A stretch of DNA of 64,000 nucleotides. Source: Halomonas cerina (GTDB lineage: Bacteria; Pseudomonadota; Gammaproteobacteria; Pseudomonadales; Halomonadaceae). The stretch covers positions 1 to 64,000 of the forward strand of contig NZ_JACHXP010000007.1 in NCBI RefSeq assembly GCF_014192215.1. Direction: 5' to 3'. The notes under the pieces are model-generated. The model made no database searches. It saw only the letters and a list, made by a program, of their open reading frames with translations, and was not told where the DNA came from. Below, one piece after another: positions 11,250 to 19,406 of this stretch (position 1 is the first letter of the stretch; every line of letters begins with the position of its first letter). Position numbers and translations under genes: made by a program.

Positions 11250-11987
11250 TCACGCCGCCAGGCGCGGGTCCTGGAAGAGCTGTCCCCAGCCCGAGATCCG
11301 GGCGGGATCGATACTGGCCAGGGCGAGCGTCTTCCAGACCGTGACGCTCACCGAGTCGTAGATGGGAATACCGACCTCGCGCTCCAGCTCGGGCACGATG
11401 CCCGCGCCGCGCAGGTTGGTGCAGAGGATGGTGATAGCCTGGGGCCGGGCCTTGGCGACCTCGCGGACCATCCCGGCCAGGGTGGCCTCGTCGTAGTCCG
11501 AGAAGGAGAAGTTGCCGCGATCGTTCAGGTGGCGCTCGGCGACCACCTCGATGCCCTCGGCCCGATAGTTCGCGACGATCGCCGCCTGGATGTCGTCGAG
11601 GTAGGGCGTCACCAGGCCCAGCCGGGTCACCCCGGTGCGCTCGAACGCCTCGTTGAGGGCCAGTACGCTGGTGGTGGCCGGAACACCGGTGGTCTCGGTG
11701 ATGGCATCGCACAGCTTGCGGTCGGCCTCGAAACCCAGCCAGCTGGCCGAGGTGCCGTTCCAGGCGATGACGTCCATGCGCGCATCGTTGAGCAACCGGG
11801 CGGCCTCGAGCAGCGGCACCGGATCGAACTGCGCCAGCGCCTCGTCGCGCATGGAAATCTCCTTGACCGTGAAACGCTGGAAGTGGGCGGTCACTTCGGG
11901 CATCAGGTCGTGCAGCAGGGCCGCGGTATAGGGCTCCAGCACGGTGTTGGAGGACGGCGTGAGCATGCCGATGAGGGTGCGATCCAT
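11250..11987 (-). CDS. Arylmalonate decarboxylase/maleate isomerase-like protein (one active-site Cys)
   Basis: The product of 245 aa is of the Asp/Glu racemase superfamily. Of its two halves only the second has the catalytic cysteine, C189 in AITILCTNLRG. The first-half position is occupied by G78 of WNGTSASW. This Gly-Thr-Ser plus single-Cys pattern matches arylmalonate decarboxylase (G74, C188) rather than maleate isomerase or the racemases, which have two cysteines. TPYLDDIQ also resembles the decarboxylase. It is first gene of the minus operon, ahead of the TRAP genes. Possible roles are decarboxylation of a malonate-type acid or an EutA-like isomerase; the exact reaction is unknown. Confidence 0.7.
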   Translation of the reverse strand: MDRTLIGMLTPSSNTVLEPYTAALLHDLMPEVTAHFQRFTVKEISMRDEALAQFDPVPLLEAARLLNDARMDVIAWNGTSASWLGFEADRKLCDAITETTGVPATTSVLALNEAFERTGVTRLGLVTPYLDDIQAAIVANYRAEGIEVVAERHLNDRGNFSFSDYDEATLAGMVREVAKARPQAITILCTNLRGAGIVPELEREVGIPIYDSVSVTVWKTLALASIDPARISGWGQLFQDPRLAA

Positions 11988-12022
11988 GGGTGACTCCGGG
12001 ATTGTTCTTGATATTCGGTATA

Positions 12023-12039
12023 CTGTATTCGGGATACAG
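12023..12039. promoter_or_regulatory. Dyad CTGTAT-N5-ATACAG between the divergent TRAP operons
   Basis: Perfect 6-bp arms around TCGGG, 36 nt upstream of the left operon start, in a 268-bp AT-rich divergent region (11988-12255). Three GTATT half-site-like repeats at 12151-12169 face the right operon. This fits a GntR-type operator. The GntR gene at 15956 closes the right operon and is the natural candidate. Confidence 0.55.
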
Positions 12040-12255
12040 ATATAGCCTTGCACAGGAACCGAATTTTGCAAGCACCACCTGTTGGAATATCGTCTCTAGA
12101 GAATAAAAAAACACCTATCTCATTGAATAATATAAATTAAAAAAAATATAGTATTCAGTATTTTGTATTTCTCAAAAACCTGTTCTAAGGTTCACCTAGT
12201 CGCCCTGCCCCGGCAGACGACCTCCAAACCACTCGTGGAAGAAGAGGATTCCCGC

Positions 12256-13254
12256 ATGACAACAACAACACGCCTTGCCCGACACTCCGCCATGACACTG
12301 CTGGCCTTCAGCCTCGGGTCGCCCCTGGTGGCCAATGCCGAGACCCTGCGTTTCGGCGGTAACTTCACCGATGACCACTCCAGCAGCCGCGCCATGGAGA
12401 TCTTCCGTGACAGCCTGGCCGAGCGCACCGGTGATGACCTGACGGCCCAGCTGTTCCCCAACATGCAGTTGGGTGGCGCCGGCGAGAACGTTGACCAGGT
12501 CAGCACCGGCGCCATCGCCGGCACCTGGATCGGCATCTCCTACCTGTCGCGCACCGTGCCCGAACTCGAGGCTCTGAGCCTGCCCTTCGCCTTCGACAGC
12601 CGCGACGAGGCCTTCGCGCTGATCGACGGTGAAGTGGGCGAGTTGCTCGACGAGAAGCTTGCCGAGAAGGGCTTTACCGCCCTGGGCTACATGGAGTTGG
12701 GCTTCCGTCACGTCACCAACGACGAACGCCCCATCGAGTCCATCGAGGACTTCGAGGGTCTCAAGATTCGCCTGCAGCCCAACGAGACCCACTTAGACAC
12801 CTTCCGCGCTATCGGCGCGAATCCGGTCTCGATGGACATCAACGAGGTCTACGGGGCCCTGCAGCAGGGCGTGCTCGACGGCCAGGAGAACCCCTACAGC
12901 ATCATCAGCACCAAACGGCTGGACGAGGTGCAGCAGTATCTTTCTGACAGCGGGCACTTCTATGACTTCATCGTGGTGGTCGCCAACCGCAGCACCTTCA
13001 ATGGCCTGAGCGACGAACACCAGCAGGCGGTACACGAGGCCATGGCCGAGGCCGTGGCCTGGCAGCGTCAGACTGCCGCCGAGGAAGACGCCGCCGCCCG
13101 AGAGACGCTGATCGAGCGCGGCATGGAGTTCACCCCGATCGGTGACGAGACCCGCAGCGCGCTGCGCGAGGCCAGCCAGGGCGTGGTGGATGACCTGCGC
13201 GACAAGATCGGCGCGGACATCGTCGACCGGGTGCTCGAGGAGCGGGCGTCATGA
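12256..13254 (+). CDS. TRAP transporter substrate-binding protein (DctP family), system 2
   Basis: The product of 332 aa has a signal peptide (residues 1 to about 29, ...ANA-ETLRFGG) and DctP landmarks: FEGLKIRLQPNETHLDTFRAIGANPV with the ligand-binding arginine, and EVYGALQQGVLDGQENPY. I chose the ATG at 12256, which has AGAGG upstream, gives a clean signal peptide and falls after the AT-rich promoter region. The sequence is of the DctP/SiaP/TeaA type and clearly different from the system-1 protein, so this is not a recent duplication. It is first gene of an operon with dctQ, dctM, a racemase-like gene and gntR. Confidence 0.9.
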   Translation: MTTTTRLARHSAMTLLAFSLGSPLVANAETLRFGGNFTDDHSSSRAMEIFRDSLAERTGDDLTAQLFPNMQLGGAGENVDQVSTGAIAGTWIGISYLSRTVPELEALSLPFAFDSRDEAFALIDGEVGELLDEKLAEKGFTALGYMELGFRHVTNDERPIESIEDFEGLKIRLQPNETHLDTFRAIGANPVSMDINEVYGALQQGVLDGQENPYSIISTKRLDEVQQYLSDSGHFYDFIVVVANRSTFNGLSDEHQQAVHEAMAEAVAWQRQTAAEEDAAARETLIERGMEFTPIGDETRSALREASQGVVDDLRDKIGADIVDRVLEERAS

Positions 13255-13805
13255 CACCCGCCTGGCACCGGCTGGAGGCGCATGCCTCCAGCCCCGTCAC
13301 CCGCCATTTCCTGCACGGCCTGGCGCTGTTCGACCGCACCTCCTACTACGCCATCCTGGTGGCCATGGGCCTGATGACGCTGCTGGTATCCGCCCAGGTG
13401 TTCGCCCGCTACGTGCTGGACACGTCCATCGACTCCGCCGATGAGCTGTCGCGCCTGTTCTTCGTCTGGGCGATCTTCCTGGCCATTCCCCACGGCATCA
13501 AGGTGGGCATCCACGTGGGCATCGATGCCTTGGTAACCCATTTTCCGGCCCCCCTCCAGCGCCGGCTCGCCCAGCTGATGTCCTGGGTCGGCGCCATCAT
13601 GATGGGCGTGCTGTTCTGGATCAGCATCGGTGCGGTGGCCAGCAAGTGGCAGGAAATGATGCCGACGCTGCCGATCACTGCCGCCCTCTTCTACATCGCC
13701 GTGCTGATCTGTGCAGCCCACAGCTGCCTGCATCTGGTGGCCCAGGCCCTGGGCCTGGAGCCGCTGCCCAGCGCCCCGGAACATCGCGGAGGAACCCCGT
13801 CATGA
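13251..13805 (+). CDS. TRAP transporter small permease subunit (DctQ family), system 2
   Basis: The product of 184 aa has about four membrane segments and DctQ motifs: VFARYVLDTSIDSADELSRLFFVW and KVGIHVGIDALV. The start overlaps the binding-protein stop (ATGA) and its own stop overlaps the dctM start (ATGA), so the three subunits are translationally coupled. Confidence 0.92.
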   Translation: MTPAWHRLEAHASSPVTRHFLHGLALFDRTSYYAILVAMGLMTLLVSAQVFARYVLDTSIDSADELSRLFFVWAIFLAIPHGIKVGIHVGIDALVTHFPAPLQRRLAQLMSWVGAIMMGVLFWISIGAVASKWQEMMPTLPITAALFYIAVLICAAHSCLHLVAQALGLEPLPSAPEHRGGTPS

Positions 13806-15082
13806 CCCCGGCTATCGTCTTCACCTTCCTGGGCTTCGCGCTGTTGCGCATGCCGCTGGCCTTCGCCCTGGGCGTCGCCTCCCTGGTCGGCCTCTACGTA
13901 GGCGGCATGGACTTCTCGGTGCTCCCCCAGCGCATGATGCACTCGGTCAACAGCTTCCCGCTGATGGCCATTCCACTGTTCATGCTGGCGGGCGAGTTGA
14001 TGGTGGCGGCCGGCATCCTGCAGCGCCTGGTGGACTTTGCCAACTCGCTGGTGGGTCGCGTGCATGGCGGACTGGCCCACGTGGCCATCGTCGCCGGCAT
14101 GGTGCTGGCGGCGGTGAGCGGGGCCGCCGTGGCCAGCGCCAGTGCGCTGGGCAGCTCGCTGGTGCCTTCCATGCGCCAACAGTACGGTACCGGCTACAGC
14201 AGTGCCGTGGTCGCCTCGGCGGCCAACCTTGGTGCCATCATCCCGCCCAGCAACGCCATGATCGTCTACGCCTTGATGGCCGGCTCCACGGTCTCGGTGG
14301 GCGGCCTGTTCATGGCAGGGGTGGTGCCGGGCATCATCCTCGCGCTTGGCTTCATGGGACTGGCGACCTTCATCTCCATGCGGCGCCGCTATCCGCTGGC
14401 CGGCGGCGAACTCGGCCTCAAGCACGTGCTGGTGCAGACCTGGCGCGCCCTGCCGATCCTGCTGATGCCCATCGTGGTGGTCGGCGGCATCGTCGCCGGG
14501 GCCTTCACCCCTACCGAGGGGGCGGCGATCGCCGTGGTCTACGCCCTGGTCATCGGTTTCTTCGTGACCCGCCAGCTGCGCATCAGTGACCTGCCTCGGG
14601 CGATGTTCAACGCCGCCGTCACCGCCGCCATGGTGGGCGCACTGATCGCCTTCGCCTCGACCATGACCTTCGCCTTCACCCTCGACCTGATCCCCATGCA
14701 GCTCACCGACTGGCTGCAGGGTTTCACCCAGGATCCGCTGGTCTTCCTGCTGCTGGTGATGGCGCTGCTGATCGGGGTGGGGATGTTCATCGAGTCCAAT
14801 GCCGCCTACATCATGCTGGTGCCGCTGCTCGCCCCCATCGCCCTGACCTACGGGATCGACCCGCTGCTGTTCGGCTTCCTGTTCGTGATGAACCTGGTGG
14901 TGGGCATGATGACACCCCCGGTGGGGGTGCTGCTGTTCGTAATGTGCGGCATCTCCCGGATCAGCCTCAACGAGCTGATGAAGAGCGCCTGGCCCTTCAT
15001 CGCCTTCCAGTACGCCATGCTGTTCGCCTGCATCGCCTTCCCGGGCCTCGTCACCTGGCTGCCCCGGGCCCTGGGCTACTGA
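13802..15082 (+). CDS. TRAP transporter large permease subunit (DctM family), system 2
   Basis: The product of 426 aa is a polytopic DctM protein. It has AAVSGAAVASASALG and IPPSNAMIVYALMAG in the first half and TPPVGVLLFVMCGI in the second, the loops that form the Na+/substrate sites. I placed the start at the ATG overlapping the dctQ stop. It is followed 38 bp later by the racemase-like gene, probably in the same transcript. Confidence 0.94.
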   Translation: MTPAIVFTFLGFALLRMPLAFALGVASLVGLYVGGMDFSVLPQRMMHSVNSFPLMAIPLFMLAGELMVAAGILQRLVDFANSLVGRVHGGLAHVAIVAGMVLAAVSGAAVASASALGSSLVPSMRQQYGTGYSSAVVASAANLGAIIPPSNAMIVYALMAGSTVSVGGLFMAGVVPGIILALGFMGLATFISMRRRYPLAGGELGLKHVLVQTWRALPILLMPIVVVGGIVAGAFTPTEGAAIAVVYALVIGFFVTRQLRISDLPRAMFNAAVTAAMVGALIAFASTMTFAFTLDLIPMQLTDWLQGFTQDPLVFLLLVMALLIGVGMFIESNAAYIMLVPLLAPIALTYGIDPLLFGFLFVMNLVVGMMTPPVGVLLFVMCGISRISLNELMKSAWPFIAFQYAMLFACIAFPGLVTWLPRALGY

Positions 15083-15120
15083 GCCGACGCACATAACCAT
15101 AACGATCGAAGGAACACGCC

Positions 15121-15891
15121 ATGAAACTCCTGGTCATCAACCCCAATATCTCAGGCGACGTGACCCGTCTGATCGAGTCCGAGGCACGCCGCAGCATCCG
15201 CCCCGGCACCGAGCTGACCATGGCCACCGCCCCGCTCGGGGTGGCCTATATCGAAACGCGAGCCGAGGCCCAGATCGGCGGCTATGCCGCCATGCAAGTC
15301 GCCGCCGAGTTGCATGCCGACCACGATGCCGTGGTGGTGGCGGCCTTCGGCGACCCCGGCCTGTCCGCCCTGCGCGAGATCCTGGGGATCCCGGTGGTGG
15401 GGATGACCGAAGCCGCCTTGGTCAGCGCCTGTCAGGTCGGCAGCCGATTCTCCATCATCGCCATCTCCCAGCGCATCCAGGCCTGGTATCGGGAGACGAT
15501 CTCGGCCTGCGGATTCAGCAACCGCCTGGCCAGTATTCGTGCCCTGGATGAACCCCTGGCGCACATCGGCCGGGTCCAGGAAGATCAGGGCGAGCGGCTG
15601 GTCGCCCTGGCAGAGCGCGCTGTCCGGGACGATGGCGCCGATGTACTGATCCTCGCCGGGGCCCCGCTGGCGGGCCTGGCCCGCAGCGTGGCCAGCCGCC
15701 TGCCGGTGCCGGCTCTGGACGGTGTCACCTGCGCCCTGCACCAGGCCCAGGCACTGGTCGACCTCGGTGCCGCCGCACCCATTGCCGGAAGTTTCGCCCT
15801 GCCTCCCGAGAAGCCCTGCCGGGGTCTGCCCGAGGCGCTGGCCCGGCTGGTGGGGCGAGACCTTGCCAGGTCCGTGACATCGGTTGGTTGA
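15121..15891 (+). CDS. Hydantoin-racemase-like protein lacking both catalytic cysteines
   Basis: The product of 256 aa starts MKLLVINPNISGDVTRLIE and has AAFGDPGLSALREILGIPVVGMTEAA, clearly of the hydantoin/Asp/Glu racemase family. In the family the two catalytic cysteines (C76 and C181 in the paralogue at 22237) fall in IACFGDPG and LGCGGM. Here these read VAAFGDPG (A75) and ILAGAPLAG, with no cysteine. It should therefore not racemise by the two-thiol mechanism. It may catalyse another reaction or bind a ligand. It is the only enzyme-like gene in the TRAP system-2 operon. Confidence 0.8.
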   Translation: MKLLVINPNISGDVTRLIESEARRSIRPGTELTMATAPLGVAYIETRAEAQIGGYAAMQVAAELHADHDAVVVAAFGDPGLSALREILGIPVVGMTEAALVSACQVGSRFSIIAISQRIQAWYRETISACGFSNRLASIRALDEPLAHIGRVQEDQGERLVALAERAVRDDGADVLILAGAPLAGLARSVASRLPVPALDGVTCALHQAQALVDLGAAAPIAGSFALPPEKPCRGLPEALARLVGRDLARSVTSVG

Positions 15892-15955
15892 TTGTGTCTC
15901 TACCAAGAGTTCGGAGACAATCGCCACGTCTCCTCAGCAAAGAGGACTGGATGAC

Positions 15956-16642
15956 ATGACGATGGAAGGAGCCGCCCTGCTCGGGCGACGACGCATCACG
16001 ACCCCCTCGCTGGCCGAGGAGGCGTACCAGGCACTGCACGACCTGATTGTTCACGGGCGCCTGGCGCCGGGGCAGCGCCTGATCGAGCCGGAGCTGTGCG
16101 AGCAGCTCGGCATTTCCCGCACACCGCTGCGCGAAGCCCTGAAGATGCTGGCCGCCGATGGCCTGGTGACCCTGCGGCGCAACCGCAACGCCCAGGTATC
16201 GCTGATCGACCCCCAGGAGTTGGAGCATCTCTTCGAGGTGGAAGCCGGGCTCGAGAGCCTGGCGGCGAGCCTTGCCGCTCAGCGCATGACGAATACCGAA
16301 CTCAAGCGACTGGAAACACTCCAGGAGCGCCTGGAGCGCCTGCTGGAGAAGGGGCATCGGAATGCCTACTTCGAGCTCAACCAGCGGATTCATGGACTGA
16401 TCGTGGCCGGTGCCAAGAACCCGGTGCTTGCCGAGACCCACCGAAGCCTGCTGGGACGTCTGGAACGGGCACGCTACCTGGCCCTGGATCGCCTCGGCCG
16501 CTGGAGCGAATCCACCCAGGAGCATCGCGCGATCCTGGAGGCCCTCAAGGCCCGGGACAGCGATCTGGCACGACGCCTGCTGGCCGATCATGTCCAGCAT
16601 ACCGGCGATGCTATCGCCGCCATCAATCGCCCCCTTTCCTGA
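15956..16642 (+). CDS. GntR-family transcriptional regulator (FCD type), TRAP locus
   Basis: The product of 228 aa has an N-terminal winged helix (residues about 18-80, GQRLIEPELCEQLGISRTPLREALKMLAADGLV) and an all-helical FCD ligand-binding domain. In that domain, E and H residues (LNQRIHGLIV, STQEHRAILEAL) are likely metal ligands. I chose the ATG at 15956, after AGAGGA. It is the last gene of the system-2 TRAP operon. It probably controls both divergent TRAP operons through the dyad at 12023-12039. Confidence 0.87.
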   Translation: MTMEGAALLGRRRITTPSLAEEAYQALHDLIVHGRLAPGQRLIEPELCEQLGISRTPLREALKMLAADGLVTLRRNRNAQVSLIDPQELEHLFEVEAGLESLAASLAAQRMTNTELKRLETLQERLERLLEKGHRNAYFELNQRIHGLIVAGAKNPVLAETHRSLLGRLERARYLALDRLGRWSESTQEHRAILEALKARDSDLARRLLADHVQHTGDAIAAINRPLS

Positions 16643-16656
16643 CGCTATGGCAATGC

Positions 16657-16674
16657 GCCCTCCTGCTGGAGGGC
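16657..16674. terminator. Hairpin between convergent gntR and allA
   Basis: Perfect 7-bp stem GCCCTCC / GGAGGGC with a TGCT loop in the 75-bp convergent gap. It has no clear U-run and is plausibly a bidirectional terminator. Confidence 0.55.
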
Positions 16675-16717
16675 TGGCCGCAGAGTCTTAACCCCCCATA
16701 GTGATCGTCTCGGCCAA

Positions 16718-17206
16718 TCAGGCCAGAGTCACCCGTATCGGGAGTGAGTATTCGTCACAGTTGTCGCCGGGACCGCCCCGGTCGACGACCAAAAACTCCC
16801 CTTCCCGCTCCAGCACCGACTGGATGGCATGCCAGGTGCCGGCATGGTAGTTGACCCCTTGGCGGCCGTCGGTGACGAAGGCGCGCACCTCGGCGGGATC
16901 GACCTGATCGCCTGGTGGCGCCACCACGACGAGAAATCGCTCGTCATGGAGCGGCATGAAGGCTTGGCTGCCCAGCGGGTGGCGCTCCAGGAAGTCGAGC
17001 TCCAGCGGCACCTCGACGGGCTGGCTGACGAAGATGCTAATCAGCGTTCTGGCACCCTCCCCATGGGCCTCGACCCTCGCCAGGTCGTGATAGCGCCGAG
17101 TGCGCCCGGCGTTGATGGGAAACCAGTCCGCCGTGCGCGTATCGATGACCTCACCGAAGGGGGCGAAGGCCTCGGGCGTCAGCGGCTCGGCTTTTAGTTC
17201 CAGCAT
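16718..17206 (-). CDS. allA: Ureidoglycolate lyase
   Basis: The product of 162 aa matches AllA in length and motifs: LTPEAFAPFGEVIDT at the N-terminus, MPLHDERFLVVVAPPGD in the centre, and GVNYHAGTWHAIQSVL near the end. It splits ureidoglycolate into glyoxylate and urea. The ATG at 17206 has GGAGAC 5 nt upstream and is preferred over an in-frame TTG at 17218. It is 66 bp downstream of the ureidoglycine aminohydrolase gene on the same strand, so the two consecutive ureide steps are co-transcribed. Confidence 0.93.
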   Translation of the reverse strand: MLELKAEPLTPEAFAPFGEVIDTRTADWFPINAGRTRRYHDLARVEAHGEGARTLISIFVSQPVEVPLELDFLERHPLGSQAFMPLHDERFLVVVAPPGDQVDPAEVRAFVTDGRQGVNYHAGTWHAIQSVLEREGEFLVVDRGGPGDNCDEYSLPIRVTLA

Positions 17207-17272
17207 GTCAGTCTCCAAAACAGAACTGCCAACAATCGGGGCTTACCTGGCGCTCCTCAGACCGGAGTTGGG

Positions 17273-18106
17273 TCAGCGGCTCCACAGACGCAGCGCGGCG
17301 TGGCGATTGACGTCCTTATAGAGCAAGTAGCGGAACGGCCCCGGCCCTCCCGCATAGCAGGCCTGGGGACAGAAGGCGCGCAGCCACATGAAGTCGCCGG
17401 CCTCGACCTCCACCCAGTCCTGGTTGAGGTGGTAGACCGCCTTGCCCTCCAGCACATAGAGACCGTGCTCCATGACGTGGGTCTCGTCGAAGGGGATCAC
17501 CGCGCCGGGCTGGAAGGTGACGATGTTGACGTGCATGTCATGGCGCACGTCGGCCGGGTCGACGAAGCGGGTGGTGGCCCAGCGCTCGTCGGTGTCGGGC
17601 ATGGGGGTCGGGGCGATGTCGTTCTCGTTGACCACGAAGGCCTCCGGCACCTCGATCCCCTCGACCGCCTCGTAGGCCTTGCGCACCCAGTGGAAGCGCA
17701 CCGGGGCATCCGCGTCGTTGCGCACCCGCCAGTCGCTGCCCGGCGGGAGGAAGGCATAGCCGCCGGGCACCAGGCGATAGCGCTCGCCGGCAAGCGTCAG
17801 GGTCATCTCGCCCTCCACCACGAAGAGCACCCCTTCGGCTTCGGGATCGAGCTCGGGCTTCTCACTGCCACCACCCGGGGAGACCTCCATGAGGTACTGG
17901 GAGAAGGTCTCGGCGAAGCCGGAGAGCGGGCGCGCCAGCACCCATAGCCGGGTCTTCTCCCAGAACGGCAGGTTGCTGGTGACGATGTCGCCGAACACTC
18001 CCTTGGGAATGACGGCGTAGGCCTCGGTGAATACCGCCCGGTCGGAGAGCAGCTGGGTCTGGGGCGGATGCCCCCCGGTGGGGGCGTAGTAGTTTCTTGT
18101 CTTCAT
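17273..18106 (-). CDS. allE: (S)-ureidoglycine aminohydrolase (bicupin)
   Basis: The product of 277 aa is a double-cupin protein of the YlbA/UGHY family. The first cupin contains PGGGSEKPELDPEAEGVLFVVEGEM. The second contains PGAVIPFDETHVMEHGLYVLEGKAVYHLNQ, with the His/Glu residues that bind Mn2+. It releases ammonia from ureidoglycine to give ureidoglycolate for AllA. I chose the ATG at 18106, with AAGGA seven bases upstream; ATG 18121 is also possible. The promoter carries two RpiR-like GAAAC-N4-GTTTC boxes. Confidence 0.9.
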   Translation of the reverse strand: MKTRNYYAPTGGHPPQTQLLSDRAVFTEAYAVIPKGVFGDIVTSNLPFWEKTRLWVLARPLSGFAETFSQYLMEVSPGGGSEKPELDPEAEGVLFVVEGEMTLTLAGERYRLVPGGYAFLPPGSDWRVRNDADAPVRFHWVRKAYEAVEGIEVPEAFVVNENDIAPTPMPDTDERWATTRFVDPADVRHDMHVNIVTFQPGAVIPFDETHVMEHGLYVLEGKAVYHLNQDWVEVEAGDFMWLRAFCPQACYAGGPGPFRYLLYKDVNRHAALRLWSR

Positions 18107-18172
18107 GATCCCATCCTTCATATGCACCTCTGACCTTACGACAGGCCAAAAAACCGTATTGATCCTACTTGT

Positions 18173-18216
18173 GAAACTAACGTCTCAAGAGTACGGTGTC
18201 TAGAAACTTTCGTTTC
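18173..18216 (-). promoter_or_regulatory. Two tandem GAAAC-N4-GTTTC boxes upstream of allE-allA
   Basis: GAAAC-TTTC-GTTTC at 18203-18216 is a perfect dyad. GAAAC-TAAC-GTCTC at 18173-18186 has one mismatch. Their starts are 30 bp apart, about three helical turns, 67-110 nt before the allE start. RpiR-family regulators are known to bind GAAA/TTTC-type dyads, and the adjacent gene encodes one. Confidence 0.5.
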
Positions 18217-18315
18217 ATTCGTGAACAAGAATCGAGTCCAGCCATGAATCCTCGACGCTTATCCGGGGCAGTGACGTGGTCCGGAGCAGGCACCACCAGC
18301 AGCGGGATCAGCCTC

Positions 18316-19179
18316 TCAGGGCGACAGTTCGTCGAGCCTGTGATAGAGCTCGCTCACCGCATCGATACGGGCGCGCCCCTGAGCGAGCCGGTGGTGCAGG
18401 ACCCCATTGGCAAGCAGGCTGATCAGGCTCATGGCACTGGCATAGCTGTCGAAGGCGGAGACACTGTCGATCGGACACTCCATCCACCAGTCCACCTGCT
18501 CGGCGAAGCCACTGGCCGTGGCATCGGCGATCAGCAGCACATGGCACGGCATGAACGCCAGCTCGTTCACCAGGGCGTCGAATCCGCTCGGGCGGCGACG
18601 AAATCCGAACAGCACGACCAAGTCGTCTTCGCCCAGCTCCACCAGCTCCTCGGCCAGCGACTGGTTGGGCTCGGGGGCGAGACTGACCCCGCCGCGCGCC
18701 TGAATCAGTTGCTGCCGGAAATGAATGGCCAGCGGGTAGCTGTTGCGAAAGCCGACGAGCACTACCCGTCGCGCGCGATCCAGTCCCGCCACGACGGCCT
18801 CGAAGGTCTGCGGCTCAAGGCCCTCCAGGGCGCTGCGCAGGTTCTGCCGCTCACGCTCGTGGTGGCGCTTGAAACGCTCCCCGTTTCCCGCCATGGCCTC
18901 GGGGTCGGTGACCAGCGGCACGCCCTTGCTGCGCAACTCGCGCGCATGGCGCTTCACGGCCTGGAAACTCTCGAATCCGAGACGCTTGAACAGGCGGCTG
19001 ACCGTGGACTTGGAGACGCCCGTCAAGCGGGAGAGATCGGCCGCACTGTAGACCGCCAGGTCATCGAAGTGGTCGAGGATGAAGGCCGCCACCCGCTGCT
19101 CCTGGGTGGTCAGGTCGGCATACTGCGCCGAGATTCGCTGGCCGATGTGCGGCCTCATGTCGGTCTGTTGCGTCCGCAA
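18316..19179 (-). CDS. MurR/RpiR-family transcriptional regulator
   Basis: The product of 287 aa has an N-terminal HTH_6 domain (residues about 8-85: LTTQEQRVAAFILDHFDDLAVYSAADLSRL, then VSKSTVSRLFKRLG) and a C-terminal SIS domain (RARRVVLVGFRNSYPLAIHFRQQL). SIS domains sense phosphosugars or small organic ligands. The start is taken as TTG at 19179, because GGGGAGAG precedes it at good distance. The alternative ATG at 19158 has no ribosome site. It lies directly upstream of allE-allA and divergent from the YfcC-type permease, so it probably controls one or both. Confidence 0.85.
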   Translation of the reverse strand: MRTQQTDMRPHIGQRISAQYADLTTQEQRVAAFILDHFDDLAVYSAADLSRLTGVSKSTVSRLFKRLGFESFQAVKRHARELRSKGVPLVTDPEAMAGNGERFKRHHERERQNLRSALEGLEPQTFEAVVAGLDRARRVVLVGFRNSYPLAIHFRQQLIQARGGVSLAPEPNQSLAEELVELGEDDLVVLFGFRRRPSGFDALVNELAFMPCHVLLIADATASGFAEQVDWWMECPIDSVSAFDSYASAMSLISLLANGVLHHRLAQGRARIDAVSELYHRLDELSP

Positions 19180-19406
19180 GAAAAACTCTCCCCCTGTTCA
19201 GGGCGCAGACGGAACATTGCCCCGTCAGGCGCCACTCGTATCACCAGGCCAGTCGACGACCGCCCCTGTCGGTATCCCCATCGACGGATGGCCGCCCCAG
19301 GCAACTTCCCCCCGGCCTCGATCCTTCCCGCGGCGCCAACCGCGGCCGGGGCGCTTCGGCGCCGCTCCACTATAGCGACACCGCCAACAACAACACGAGG
19401 CACACC

